Assembly (NCBI GenBank): GCA_913057905.1 | Contig: CAJXPB010000004.1 | Location: forward strand, 271,114 to 335,113 | Reading direction: 5' to 3' | DNA length: 64,000 bases | Source of the DNA: an uncultured Pseudomonadota bacterium | Lineage (GTDB): Bacteria > Myxococcota_A > Bradymonadia > Bradymonadales > Bradymonadaceae | Part shown: in pieces, positions 34,195 to 42,099 of the stretch | How the letters are laid out: each line of letters opens with the position of its first letter | How positions within the stretch are numbered: position 1 is the stretch's first letter | The notes under the pieces: model-generated | What the model was told of the DNA's origin: nothing | What the model saw: only the letters and a program-made list of their open reading frames with translations | The model's database searches: none | Position numbers and translations under genes: made by a program

Positions 34195-34644
34195 CTAAGA
34201 CGCGATCGACTCGGCGACGCGGCGCGCCTCGCGCTCGTAGGAGATAGCGAGGTAGGCGTCGCGGTCGTCCAACCCCCGGGCCAGCCCGAGGGCGTATTCC
34301 CAGAGATAGTTCGAAAGAAAGCGCGCCGTACCGTCGCGGCGATACTGCGCCACGTGCACAACCTCGTGGGTCAGAAGCTCGAGGGGCGCGGTGAACTTGG
34401 AATCGAGGCAGTCCGACCGAAGATAGATCCTGTCACCCAGAGTGACACCGCGGGCCCGTGCCCTCAACGCGATGTGCGCGACCGCAGTGCGGGGGCCTCG
34501 AATCTCGCGCACGGCGGGGATCCGACGCACCAGACGGCACTGATCGACCGATTCGCGGCAGATCTCGGACGGAGCGACGTTGTGAGCCGACAAGGCCTCG
34601 AAGATCGACGCCCGTTCTTCAGCAGTCAGTGTCCGTTCGTCCAT
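34195..34644 (-). CDS. Small putative zinc metalloprotein with HEVVH (DUF4157-like)
   Basis: The 149-aa product carries LLTHEVVHVAQYRRDGTARF, an HExxH zinc motif in the context HEVVHVAQ that is typical of DUF4157-like predicted metallopeptidases in toxins and accessory loci. No signal peptide is present from ATG 34644, and no second catalytic domain is seen. Its start lies inside the 3' end of the matrixin gene (26-nt overlap), so the two are probably co-translated. DUF4157 proteins often accompany polymorphic toxins, but here the nearest partner is a secreted matrixin, so a processing role is possible. Function not proven. Confidence 0.72.
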   Translation of the reverse strand: MDERTLTAEERASIFEALSAHNVAPSEICRESVDQCRLVRRIPAVREIRGPRTAVAHIALRARARGVTLGDRIYLRSDCLDSKFTAPLELLTHEVVHVAQYRRDGTARFLSNYLWEYALGLARGLDDRDAYLAISYEREARRVAESIAS

Positions 34645-35539
34645 CGTTTGTTCGAAACCTCCACAACCCGACCGCCAGAAGGACCCACAACCACGAGGGC
34701 GGGGCGCCCGTGGTGGAGGAACATCCTGCCCCTCTTCGGCCGTTGCCGTCGCCGCCACCGTTGAATACGTCCGGGAGCTCAAAATCACTCGGATCGTCGC
34801 ACATCGCCCGCGGCGATCCGGCTGGATAGACCGCGCAGATGCCATCGATGTCGTCATCCTCCAGGGAGCGTTTTTTGATCTCACCCGGCGGAGCCGTGCC
34901 GTTCATCGTCGACTGGGGGGCGTTTTCGGGGTGGTCGAGTCCCAGGAAGTGGCCGACTTCGTGGGTCAGCGTATTCTGAAGATCGATAGTACTCGACCCA
35001 TTTCCGGTCTGCGAAGAGTCGAGGTGTTCGTAGGTCCAGGAGTCGCTGTTTATCTCGATATCCGCATCGGCGATGGTCCCGTCTTTGGGATTGAACGTCA
35101 CGCTCGTGATGGCGAAGGCACCGGTATTTTGGTACGGCCAGCGGTCATCCTTCCAGACGATAACGTTCTCATTCTCGTCGGGTGTCGATTGCAGGTACTC
35201 GGCCTCATCGACGAAGGTCAGCCCGTTGTCGACCATCTGGAAATCACTGCAACTTACGTCGTTCCACGCACCGAACGAATCACGGACGATCTGGCGTAGT
35301 TCCGAGGAAAACTCGGAGCCGGGATCGGCCGGAAAGTCGCCCGATCCCTCTTCGTTGATCCGATAGTGGATGCAGCGAATCGGCCACTCGATCGGCTTCG
35401 GTTCTTCGCCGGGATCGCAGGCGAGCGTCCCGGTCGAATCACAGGTTTGGGTTCGTTTGTAGGCCTCCGCGTCCGGGGCGACGCCCAGGGAGCCAATCAG
35501 CAGCGCGGCCATCAATAGCGTCGGCAGGGTTCGGTACAT
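34619..35539 (-). CDS. Secreted matrixin-type metalloprotease with MYXO-CTERM-like tail
   Basis: The 306-aa protein has a signal peptide (LLMAALLIGSLGVAPDAEA) and a matrixin-like catalytic domain with THEVGHFLGLDH (His193 and its partners), plus a calcium-site-like DDDIDGICAVYP turn. After a Gly/Asp linker it ends in GAGCSSTTGAPPSWLWVLLA, then RFR and a short acidic tail, which fits the MYXO-CTERM sorting signal (Cys, hydrophobic helix, basic residues). Such proteins are sorted to the surface by a dedicated protease in myxobacteria and relatives. Start ATG 35539 overlaps the upstream stop by one base, and its end overlaps the HEVVH gene. A surface protease for predation is reasonable inference. 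Confidence 0.85.
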   Translation of the reverse strand: MYRTLPTLLMAALLIGSLGVAPDAEAYKRTQTCDSTGTLACDPGEEPKPIEWPIRCIHYRINEEGSGDFPADPGSEFSSELRQIVRDSFGAWNDVSCSDFQMVDNGLTFVDEAEYLQSTPDENENVIVWKDDRWPYQNTGAFAITSVTFNPKDGTIADADIEINSDSWTYEHLDSSQTGNGSSTIDLQNTLTHEVGHFLGLDHPENAPQSTMNGTAPPGEIKKRSLEDDDIDGICAVYPAGSPRAMCDDPSDFELPDVFNGGGDGNGRRGAGCSSTTGAPPSWLWVLLAVGLWRFRTNDGRTDTDC

Positions 35540-36201
35540 CACTGGACCTCCCCGTTTTCGACGTCGAGCATCTCACGAACAGCGGCCCTCAGATCCTTCA
35601 GTTTGTGCGGTCGCCGGTGGAGGTCGCTGGGGTCCGACGTTCGGATGGCAGCGCCCCCCTGGATCAGTTCCTTCATCGATGCATCGGGCGACCATCGCAC
35701 ATCGGCGCCCCCGGCGGCCTTCGGTTCCATCACCTGGAGCCCGTCGAGTTCCGGTACGGCGAGTTCGGTCTCGCCGTCAGGGCCCGTCGTGACCCTGAAT
35801 TTCCCCTGGGCGAGTCCGCTGATGACCCAGGGGTGGTTATCGACGCCCGGGTCGCTCAAAAAGAGGAGTGAGCGTTCGCCCATCTGGAAGTTGGCCAGGC
35901 CCTGTACGCGCGTCGCCACGTCGCCGACCCGTCCACCCGGCTGGCGAATCGTCAGGGTCTCGGTCGTGTCGCCCTTCCAGGTCTCTTCGATACGTAGGGT
36001 CGTGTCGGTCAGAATCCGACCGTCTTGACGGAACGACTCCATCTCGACGACTTCACCGACGACGATCCGGTCCGAGGAGAAGGTGAGACGTTCGAGATCG
36101 AATTTGAGTGCCGTGGAAGCGACGGCCGAGGCCGACCACACCAGGGCGGCCGCCAGGCCGAGGACGGCCAGGAGCCGCGGGGTTAGCCGAATACGGGACA
36201 T
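35539..36201 (-). CDS. Hypothetical exported protein, 220 aa
   Basis: The product has a signal peptide (RLLAVLGLAAALVWSASAVA) and a beta-rich domain with motifs like RIVVGEVVEMESFRQDG and GERSLLFLSDPGVDNHPWVI, resembling secreted proteins encoded next to matrixins in myxobacteria-like genomes. I do not recognise a named family. ATG 36201 was chosen for a GGATG box; ATG 36210 is too close to its own GAGG. Its stop overlaps the matrixin start (TGATG), so it is probably translated with that protease and may be its inhibitor, chaperone or substrate. That link is context only. Confidence 0.73.
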   Translation of the reverse strand: MSRIRLTPRLLAVLGLAAALVWSASAVASTALKFDLERLTFSSDRIVVGEVVEMESFRQDGRILTDTTLRIEETWKGDTTETLTIRQPGGRVGDVATRVQGLANFQMGERSLLFLSDPGVDNHPWVISGLAQGKFRVTTGPDGETELAVPELDGLQVMEPKAAGGADVRWSPDASMKELIQGGAAIRTSDPSDLHRRPHKLKDLRAAVREMLDVENGEVQ

Positions 36202-36309
36202 ATCAGACATCCTCGAGTGCACGGTGGGTGTATTTCACCGATTGATAACTATGGACTACCGGACGCTCCGAATGTGTACACAAATCGCGGGCGGGCCACC
36301 GATTTTTGA

Positions 36310-36759
36310 TCAATCCGAGACTTTGCCGAGCGTATCTTTGGCCCGGGCCAGGGTCACTCCTTCCAGGAGCCGCCGGACTTTTTCGTCCTCTTCGAGCAGA
36401 GCTACCAGCTCCTCGTGGTCCAGCGCGAGGACCGTCAGCTCGTCGGATTTCGCCTCGACCGTCGCCGTCGGCTCCTGATCGCTGACCAGAGAGACTTCGC
36501 CGAACGAGGCGCCGGGATACAGGGTCTTTAACTCGACGGCGCGGTCGTCATTCTCGGTCCAGACACGGGCCTGGCCTTCGACGATCAAATAGAGCGGATG
36601 CTCGTCGGTCTGATCCTCGCTGATCACCGACTCGCCGCCGCGAAAGGTCCGCAGCTCGCTGCCCGAGACGAGCCGGCTTCGCCACTCCTCGGACAGGTGC
36701 TTGAAAAGTGGGGATGCGTCGATCGTCGACCGTATCGTCTCGTCGGCAGTATCAGTCAT
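36310..36759 (-). CDS. Cyclic-nucleotide-binding domain protein
   Basis: The 149-aa protein is one cNMP-binding beta-roll domain: SPLFKHLSEEWRSRLVSGSE leads the fold, and GASFGEVSLVSDQEPTATV is the phosphate-binding cassette, here without the usual Arg after GEVSL. No DNA-binding or catalytic domain follows, so it probably acts through a partner or as a non-canonical nucleotide sensor. ATG 36759 was chosen; the upstream 25 codons are basic shadow. It lies downstream of the subtilase gene on the same strand, 56 bp away. The absence of the cassette Arg means cAMP or cGMP binding is doubtful. Confidence 0.8.
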   Translation of the reverse strand: MTDTADETIRSTIDASPLFKHLSEEWRSRLVSGSELRTFRGGESVISEDQTDEHPLYLIVEGQARVWTENDDRAVELKTLYPGASFGEVSLVSDQEPTATVEAKSDELTVLALDHEELVALLEEDEKVRRLLEGVTLARAKDTLGKVSD

Positions 36760-36814
36760 CGTATGGATACGTCGGTCCCGAGTCGGAAATGAGCGAGTAT
36801 AGTTGGGCCAGGTA

Positions 36815-38779
36815 TCAGTAGCGTTTGAGGCCAAAGTACCCGAGTGCGTAGCTGACGATCCCGTTGAACGCCAGCCACACCTGGTCGAGGGTGCCCGCCA
36901 TACCTGGAATCCACTGCACGTTTGACGTCATCAGAAAGACCTCGGTCAGGCAGAACGCAGCAGTTCCGACGGCGAGCCCGGCGGCCAAGCCGCGGCCCTT
37001 GTCGGTGCCACCCAGGAGGCCAAAGGCGGCCAGCGGAATCAGAAAGCTCGCAAGCAGCGGGCTCTGGTCGAATTGCGGCCCGAGCAGCCAGACGTCGAGT
37101 TCGGCGAGCGGGCGAGAGATAGCACCCACGAAGCCGCCGAGGGCGCTGGCGTCGACCAACATCGGAAGGAAGAAGAGGCCGCACCCGGTCAGCACCGTTC
37201 CGGCGGCGAATCCGACATTGACGTTGGCGCCGATATTCAGCAGGTCACGTCGCCGGACGCCGAAGATGCCGAGGCCTGCCAGGAGGAGGCTCGTCAAAAA
37301 GCGCCATCCGCCGGGCGTGGTGTTGGCGTTTTGGACCGCCGAGTCCGCGCGGATGATGCCCGAACCGTAGCGTTCCGAGTACTCGTTCGGGTCGTCAAAC
37401 CGGTCGCGCTGGGAGGAATCGGCCGTCGACTCGAGGATCTCCTCGACCCGGTCGGGATTCGTGATGCCCTGGGAGACGACCAGGGCCGCCACGGCCGCGG
37501 CGTGCGGACTCGCCATCGACGTACCCATGTAGAGCACGAAATCGTGGGCGTCGGTCTGGCCATCTTTCAGCGTCTGCTGGAGTACTCCGTCGGGTCGGCC
37601 GTCGTCATTCTGGTCGACTCGCGTATTCCCGCCGGGTGCGGCGATATCGACGAAATCGCCCCACTGCGAATAGAAGGTTGTCGATTTGTCGTACTGCGTC
37701 GCCGCTACCGCGATGACGTGGTCGTAAGCGGCCGGATAGCTCTTTTCGCGCTTCCCGCTGTTGCCCGCCGCCGCGATGATGGTGACACCCTGTTCGTAGG
37801 CGTGGTCGATGGCTCTCTTGAGTACAAGGCTCGGCAGAGGACCGCCGAGGCTCATGTTGACGATATCAGCCCCGTTGTCGGCCGCGAACCGGATGGCGTC
37901 GGCGATGTCGGCGATGCTGCCGAAGCCCTCGGAGTTGAGGACCCTCAGCGGCATGATCGACGAGTCGTGGGCCACGCCGGCGACGCCGAATTCGTTGTTG
38001 GTCGTCTGGGCAATCGTGCCGGCGACATGGGTTCCATGACCGTGGCCGTCCCAGGCGAAGTCATCGTCGTCGACAAAGTCGTATCCAGTGACCGAGTCCG
38101 TGCCCTCCAGATCGCGAGGTCGCGTGATCCCGCGGTCGGCGTCTTCGTCGAGAGCCACGCCGGTATCGGCGACGGCCACCACAACGTCATCACCGGCGGT
38201 CTCGCTCCACGCCTCCGACACGCCGATCTGCTTGAAGTTCCACTGGAACTGGTACAGCGGGTCGTTGGGAGCATTTCCGTCGGACCCGAGCATCGTGTAG
38301 GTCAGATTCTCTTCGATCGATTGAATCCAATCTCGCGGTGCGCGCTCGCTCAGACAGTCCTTGATGTAGGGAACCGCGCCCTCGTTTACTTCGGCGATAA
38401 AGACATTTGGCTCGTCGCTGTAGCGGCTATTGAGCCGCAGGTTGAGGTCATACCGTTCGCCGAATTCCCTGATCTCGGAGTTGGCGATGTCGTCATGAAA
38501 GTCGAAGACGACTTCGTCATTGTCCGGGTCGATGTCGACGACCTGGCCGGTGTATCCGGACCGATCAGCCTGCGACAACGTGGACGGATCGGAGGGAGGT
38601 GCATTCTCAGTCGAGGGCGATTGGCCATTCAGGCAAGCCTCCCAACCGTCGATCGACGGGCCACCCACATCCGGGCCGGAGTCCTGTGCGGAGCCGACTG
38701 CCGGCAGGGCGACCAGCGCGAATCCGGCCGCGACGGCAGCGACAGAACGGACGAGTTGAGCAACATTTGAGTCAATCAT
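36815..38779 (-). CDS. Subtilisin-like (S8) protease with C-terminal multi-helix membrane domain
   Basis: The 654-aa protein has a signal peptide (AAGFALVALPAVGSAQ), a propeptide-like N-terminal domain to about residue 165, and an S8 catalytic domain with all key residues: AVADTGVA (Asp205), GHGHGTHVAG (His248), AAAGNSG (Asn340) and GTSMASPHAA (Ser421). After the catalytic domain (about residue 490) are four to five hydrophobic segments (for example FLTSLLLAGLGIFGVRRRD and SPLLASFLIPLAAFGLLGG). Ordinary subtilases lack that tail, so the enzyme is probably membrane-anchored. The ATG at 38779 matches the signal peptide; the 29 codons upstream are shadow. The substrate is unknown. Confidence 0.9.
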   Translation of the reverse strand: MIDSNVAQLVRSVAAVAAGFALVALPAVGSAQDSGPDVGGPSIDGWEACLNGQSPSTENAPPSDPSTLSQADRSGYTGQVVDIDPDNDEVVFDFHDDIANSEIREFGERYDLNLRLNSRYSDEPNVFIAEVNEGAVPYIKDCLSERAPRDWIQSIEENLTYTMLGSDGNAPNDPLYQFQWNFKQIGVSEAWSETAGDDVVVAVADTGVALDEDADRGITRPRDLEGTDSVTGYDFVDDDDFAWDGHGHGTHVAGTIAQTTNNEFGVAGVAHDSSIMPLRVLNSEGFGSIADIADAIRFAADNGADIVNMSLGGPLPSLVLKRAIDHAYEQGVTIIAAAGNSGKREKSYPAAYDHVIAVAATQYDKSTTFYSQWGDFVDIAAPGGNTRVDQNDDGRPDGVLQQTLKDGQTDAHDFVLYMGTSMASPHAAAVAALVVSQGITNPDRVEEILESTADSSQRDRFDDPNEYSERYGSGIIRADSAVQNANTTPGGWRFLTSLLLAGLGIFGVRRRDLLNIGANVNVGFAAGTVLTGCGLFFLPMLVDASALGGFVGAISRPLAELDVWLLGPQFDQSPLLASFLIPLAAFGLLGGTDKGRGLAAGLAVGTAAFCLTEVFLMTSNVQWIPGMAGTLDQVWLAFNGIVSYALGYFGLKRY

Positions 38780-39002
38780 GGTGCACCTTGCGTTGAGACG
38801 ACCACAAAAGGATGTGCCTCGGAGAGGCGCAACGGGTCGAAGGTCACGTCTTCGCCACCCTGACAACGCCTGTCAACCGTGTCGGCATTCCAGAAGCGGC
38901 TCCATCGCAGACGCGATGCGCCCTATCGCGACCGCTCCGACGATAACAGATTCACGACCAACGCTGAAAGCCGAACCGGGCCGTCGTAGGGGTCGGAAGC
39001 AC

Positions 39003-39110
39003 GGGGATCGTGGGTGTGCGGGGGGTGGTCAACCCCGGGCTCGACGGCGTTCGTCGCCAGTCCGGGGATCGTGGGTGTGCGGGGGTGGTCAACCCCGGGC
39101 TCGACGGCGT
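39003..39110. repeat. 47-48-bp direct repeat, two copies, 61-bp period
   Basis: A block starting GGGGATCGTGGGTGTGCGGG and ending CTCGACGGCGT occurs at 39003-39050 and 39064-39110. The copies differ by one G in a G-run. A partial third copy (GCGGGGATCGTGGGG) starts near 39211. Confidence 0.8.
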
Positions 39111-39223
39111 CCTATCGGCGCCGTCAGCACCCGGGGGCACGGAATCTCGGCCGCGTGGCGGCCTCGCGTCGGGAGAGCGAAGAAGCCTGAAGCTGCGGTT
39201 GGGCAGAACTGCGGGGATCGTGG

Positions 39224-39269
39224 GGCGACGCATCCTGACGACGTGTGCTGGCGACGCATCCTGACGACG
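39224..39269. repeat. 20-bp direct repeat, two copies, 26-bp period
   Basis: GGCGACGCATCCTGACGACG occurs at 39224-39243 and 39250-39269, followed by a partial CATGCTGACGA copy. It lies 25 bp beyond the transposase stop. Confidence 0.75.
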
Positions 39270-39293
39270 CATGCTGACGAAGTCGTAGATCTG

Positions 39294-39698
39294 CTATCGA
39301 GTTCGCTCCCAGTCGGCTCTGGTCGTTTGTCTGCCGTGGCGTTGCTTCTGGTTTCTGACGTAGTTTGCGATGCCGCGGATGCGGCGATGGTCGAAGGTCA
39401 GTGCGCCGTAGCCGATGGCCCATCGGAAGTTCCTCATCGCAGGGTATTCGTTTCGGAGCGCCCCGCTCGACTGGCTCTTCAGTTTAGCAACACAGTCCGA
39501 CACGGTGGTGTTCGGCGGAAGTGCACAGAGTATATGGACGTGATCATGCCAGCCGTTCACGGCGAAGGGATACCCGCCGATGCGTTTGGTAATCTGACCC
39601 AACCGACCGTAGAGGAATTCGTCGTATTCCTCCTTGAGACAAGGACGGCGGTACTTCGTGCTAAACACGAGATGGTAGCGAAACTTGGTCCAAGGCAT
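39294..39698 (-). CDS. tnpA: IS200/IS605-type (Y1_Tnp) transposase TnpA
   Basis: TnpA is a single-strand DNA transposase of the HUH/Y1 class. The 134-aa protein has FRYHLVFSTKYRRP at the start, the metal-binding HUH motif in GWHDHVHIL (His53, His55), and the nucleophile Tyr113 in ANYVRNQKQRH. Length is typical of single-domain IS200 TnpA. ATG 39698 follows GGAGGGGAG; the open codons upstream lack the fold. No tnpB is present. IS200 elements have no terminal inverted repeats but use subterminal hairpins; a long hairpin lies upstream near 39932-39978. It may be mobile, or a REP-associated derivative. Confidence 0.86.
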   Translation of the reverse strand: MPWTKFRYHLVFSTKYRRPCLKEEYDEFLYGRLGQITKRIGGYPFAVNGWHDHVHILCALPPNTTVSDCVAKLKSQSSGALRNEYPAMRNFRWAIGYGALTFDHRRIRGIANYVRNQKQRHGRQTTRADWERTR

Positions 39699-40012
39699 CT
39701 CCCCTCCAATCAGATTGTACACAAAAACGCCGAGCGCCGATGGTATCTCGCCGTACGCAGGCGAGTCAACTCGCAACTGCACTATTCACTTCGAACGCCC
39801 ACCGTCCTCACAACTGCCATCGCCGACTGCTTTATCGTCCTCATACCCACGGAGTTCGGCGAGCCTTCCAACGTCAACTATCCACCAACGCCAGTCTTAT
39901 CGCGAGGGAGCGTAGCGACCGACATTGAGTACCCCCCGATCCGACCGACGCGCCCTTGGCGCGGAGGGAGGTCGGGGGTGTCCAACGCCACAAACCAACC
40001 AACGCCCGACCA
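39699..40012. other. Gene-free spacer between tnpA and a cNMP-domain gene
   Basis: These 314 bp hold no supported gene. They contain the hairpin near 39932-39978 and, at its left, the sequence GCGAGGGAGCGTAGCGACCG. The stretch is the likely upstream end of the IS200-like element. Open frames here are low-complexity. Confidence 0.55.
39932..39978. other. Long imperfect hairpin at the upstream end of the IS200-like gene
   Basis: CCCCCCGA (39932-39939) pairs with TCGGGGG (39972-39978), and inside it CGCGCC (39949-39954) pairs perfectly with GGCGCG (39958-39963) around a CTT loop. The arms between are imperfect. Subterminal hairpins are the recognition sites of IS200/IS605 TnpA, and REP-like elements look similar. 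Confidence 0.5.
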
Positions 40013-41305
40013 TCAATCCTCGGAGATCTCCGACAGATCGGTGCCGGAGACAGTGGAGGCGACGTCCTCGAGACGGCGTTGAGCCAGTTTGACGGTGTAT
40101 TTGGCCAGGGTGGGAAAGTCCGCGGCGGTGGCGTCGAACTGGCCCTCCGGCAAAAAGAGGAGGCGGCTCGGCTCGTTGATGATAATGTCGGCCTGCGGGG
40201 GGCGCTCCGAGACGATCCCGATCTCGCCGAAGACGTCGCCGGGCTCGAGGGTCTCGATGGTGATTTCCCAGTCTTCGTCCCGGCGAACCATGTCGGCCGA
40301 GCCTTCGATCATCAAAAAGAGGCCCGGGCTGCGGCCATCCTGTTCGATGAGTCGGGTGTCGGCGTCGAGTTCGATGCCGTCGAAGGCACCGAGGAGATCG
40401 CGGCGCCGGTCGGCAGGGATGGCCTGGAAGAGCCCGTGACGTTCCATCAGCGCGCCCATGAAAGCGTGGCCGGCCAGATGTTCGATCCGTTCGCGGTAGG
40501 TTGGAAACTCGTCATCGAGGGCATCGATGTCGGAGGTGCCGAGCATCAGCGCCTCGGAACCGTGCCGGGCGACGACGTCTTCGGGAAGGCCGCGCTTCGG
40601 GCGGGTAAAGCCGCCGAGTCCGATGAGCGATCCGGAGGGAAGTCGGTACGTGGGGTCGGTTTCTCCGAGGGTGATGTCGGGGGTGACGGTCCACACCAGT
40701 AGATTGGGCACCTGGCCGGCTTCCATCAGCGGGGCCAGCGCGTCGCCGGTCCAGAGGGCGAGCCGTCGAATCGTCGCGTCCAGGGCATCGCGCGGCATCT
40801 GGCTGAGCAGCGGCATCGGCGGCAACCCGGCAGGGTCCGCGTCCGCTGCGTCGGTTGAACACGCCTCGATGAGTCGGTCCAGACAATCGTCGATTCGGAC
40901 TTTGGGCCCGTCGGATCCGTCGAGGTCGAGATCGTCGCCGGGGTCCAGGCTCGCGTGGCGAGCCGTCGGATCGAGAGCGTCACTTCCCGCCCGATACAGT
41001 TCGGTAAAGAGCTCGTAGAGCGGGTCGACGTCGCCGTCGAGGTTCTCGAGCCTACACAATGCGGCGAGGCTGCGGGCCGGGTGGCCGCGTCGGGCCCAGT
41101 GGCGGCTGGCATCCTCGAGAATGTCGCGAGCGGCGTCTCGGCGGTCCTCGTCCACTAGGATGCGAGCGGCCCATTCTTTGAGAGGCATCGGGTCGGCGAT
41201 GCGGCCCAGATTGCTCAAGACGAGCCGGGTTGCGTCGACCGGACGGTCAGCCGCCAGGGCCGCGTCGATACGAGCGATCAGTTCGACCAGCTTCAATGAG
41301 TCCAT
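40013..41305 (-). CDS. Cyclic-nucleotide-binding domain protein with helical N-terminal repeats
   Basis: The 430-aa protein starts with about 100 residues of helix pairs (LVELIARIDAALAADRPVDA, AARDILEDASRHWARRGHPA), has a middle domain near residues 175-270 with a conserved-looking SGSLIGLGGF turn, and ends with a cNMP-binding beta-roll (FLMIEGSADMVRRDEDWEIT and GDVFGEIGIVSERP). The phosphate-binding cassette GEIGIVSERPPQADI lacks the canonical Arg. No output domain is seen. ATG 41305 follows AGGCGAG; 178 open codons upstream are shadow. Related proteins in myxobacteria-like genomes are uncharacterised. Its divergent partner is the YbjN/CesT-like gene. Confidence 0.8.
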   Translation of the reverse strand: MDSLKLVELIARIDAALAADRPVDATRLVLSNLGRIADPMPLKEWAARILVDEDRRDAARDILEDASRHWARRGHPARSLAALCRLENLDGDVDPLYELFTELYRAGSDALDPTARHASLDPGDDLDLDGSDGPKVRIDDCLDRLIEACSTDAADADPAGLPPMPLLSQMPRDALDATIRRLALWTGDALAPLMEAGQVPNLLVWTVTPDITLGETDPTYRLPSGSLIGLGGFTRPKRGLPEDVVARHGSEALMLGTSDIDALDDEFPTYRERIEHLAGHAFMGALMERHGLFQAIPADRRRDLLGAFDGIELDADTRLIEQDGRSPGLFLMIEGSADMVRRDEDWEITIETLEPGDVFGEIGIVSERPPQADIIINEPSRLLFLPEGQFDATAADFPTLAKYTVKLAQRRLEDVASTVSGTDLSEISED

Positions 41306-41357
41306 GCAACTCGCCTGACTGGGTGGGCTTTCACATCGGTGAGCGCGAGGCTCGTGA

Positions 41358-41387
41358 TTGACATTATCAGTCATAACACCGTACATT
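41358..41387 (+). promoter_or_regulatory. Candidate promoter for the YbjN/CesT-like gene
   Basis: A consensus TTGACA (41358-41363) is followed after 18 bp by TACATT (41382-41387), in a distinctly AT-rich patch between divergent genes. The coding start is about 50 bp downstream. Confidence 0.45.
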
Positions 41388-41437
41388 ATGTTGCTCAATG
41401 ATAGGCCCAATGAAGTGTGCGCACAGGAGGACTCCCG

Positions 41438-41980
41438 ATGACGACCGAGGACATCCGAAAGGACACCGCCGACCTGATCGAGGATTACCTCATCCGGTCC
41501 GAGTTTCCCTTCGAGAAAGTGGACGAGGGCTTCTGGTTGATTCACGACGAATTCGACCAGATCGACAACATCGTCATCTATTACAGCCCGCCGGTCGTGA
41601 CCTTCCGGGTCAAGCTGTTGAATGTCCCGGATCTGGAGGACTCGACCCGGCTTGAACTTTACGAGAAATTGCTGGAACTTAACGCAACCAGCATGGTGGC
41701 CGGCGCCTACGGGCTCGAAAACCAGGCCGTGGTGGTCGTCGATACGCTCCAGGCCGAAAACCTCGACTTCAACGAGTTCCAGGCGTCGATCGACTCGATG
41801 GCCCTGGCGATCCGGGAGCATTACCGCCCGGTTCGGCACCTCGTGCGCGGCGAGCCCGACGACGGCGAGGGGCGCAAGGCGAAGACGCTCGATGAGGTCC
41901 TTGAGGCATCATCCGACGACGAGACGGACCTGGACCTCGACGTCCTCGACGGGGGCGATTCCGAAGAGAAAGACGAATGA
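41438..41980 (+). CDS. YbjN/CesT-like (type III secretion chaperone fold) protein
   Basis: The 180-aa protein has an alpha/beta domain across about residues 1-130 with EGFWLIHDEFDQIDNIVIYY and EKLLELNATSMVAGAYGLEN, the pattern of YbjN/CesT-like folds, then a highly acidic disordered tail. Such domains chaperone proteins or act as stress-response accessories. ATG 41438 has an AGGAGG box. It is the gene upstream of pspA on the same strand, 119 bp away. Related proteins next to PspA in other bacteria suggest a membrane-stress partner, but this is context. Confidence 0.7.
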   Translation: MTTEDIRKDTADLIEDYLIRSEFPFEKVDEGFWLIHDEFDQIDNIVIYYSPPVVTFRVKLLNVPDLEDSTRLELYEKLLELNATSMVAGAYGLENQAVVVVDTLQAENLDFNEFQASIDSMALAIREHYRPVRHLVRGEPDDGEGRKAKTLDEVLEASSDDETDLDLDVLDGGDSEEKDE

Positions 41981-42099
41981 TCGACCGCACACGGAAGGCT
42001 CCACGGGGCCGATGTGTTGCATTCATTAACTGAGACCGACTCGCGGCGCTTGGTCGCGGGTAGCGGCACGAATCGAAGCAAACGGCGCGGAGGATTTTC

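Larger units (their letters stand above)
38780..39293. other. Gene-free spacer with degenerate direct repeats upstream of an IS200-like tnpA
   Basis: I see no supported gene in these 514 bp. From 38780 to about 39000 it is ordinary sequence with no promoter I can defend. From 39003 it holds two long direct repeats and shorter degenerate copies described separately. Open frames on either strand here are Pro/Arg/Gly-rich and typical of GC-rich repeats, not genes. The transposase stop is at 39294. Confidence 0.6.

Noticed and set aside
39003..39110. CRISPR array or phage attachment site
   Set aside because: Two long copies with no spacer series, no integrase, and no cas genes; repeat nest near an IS is more likely.
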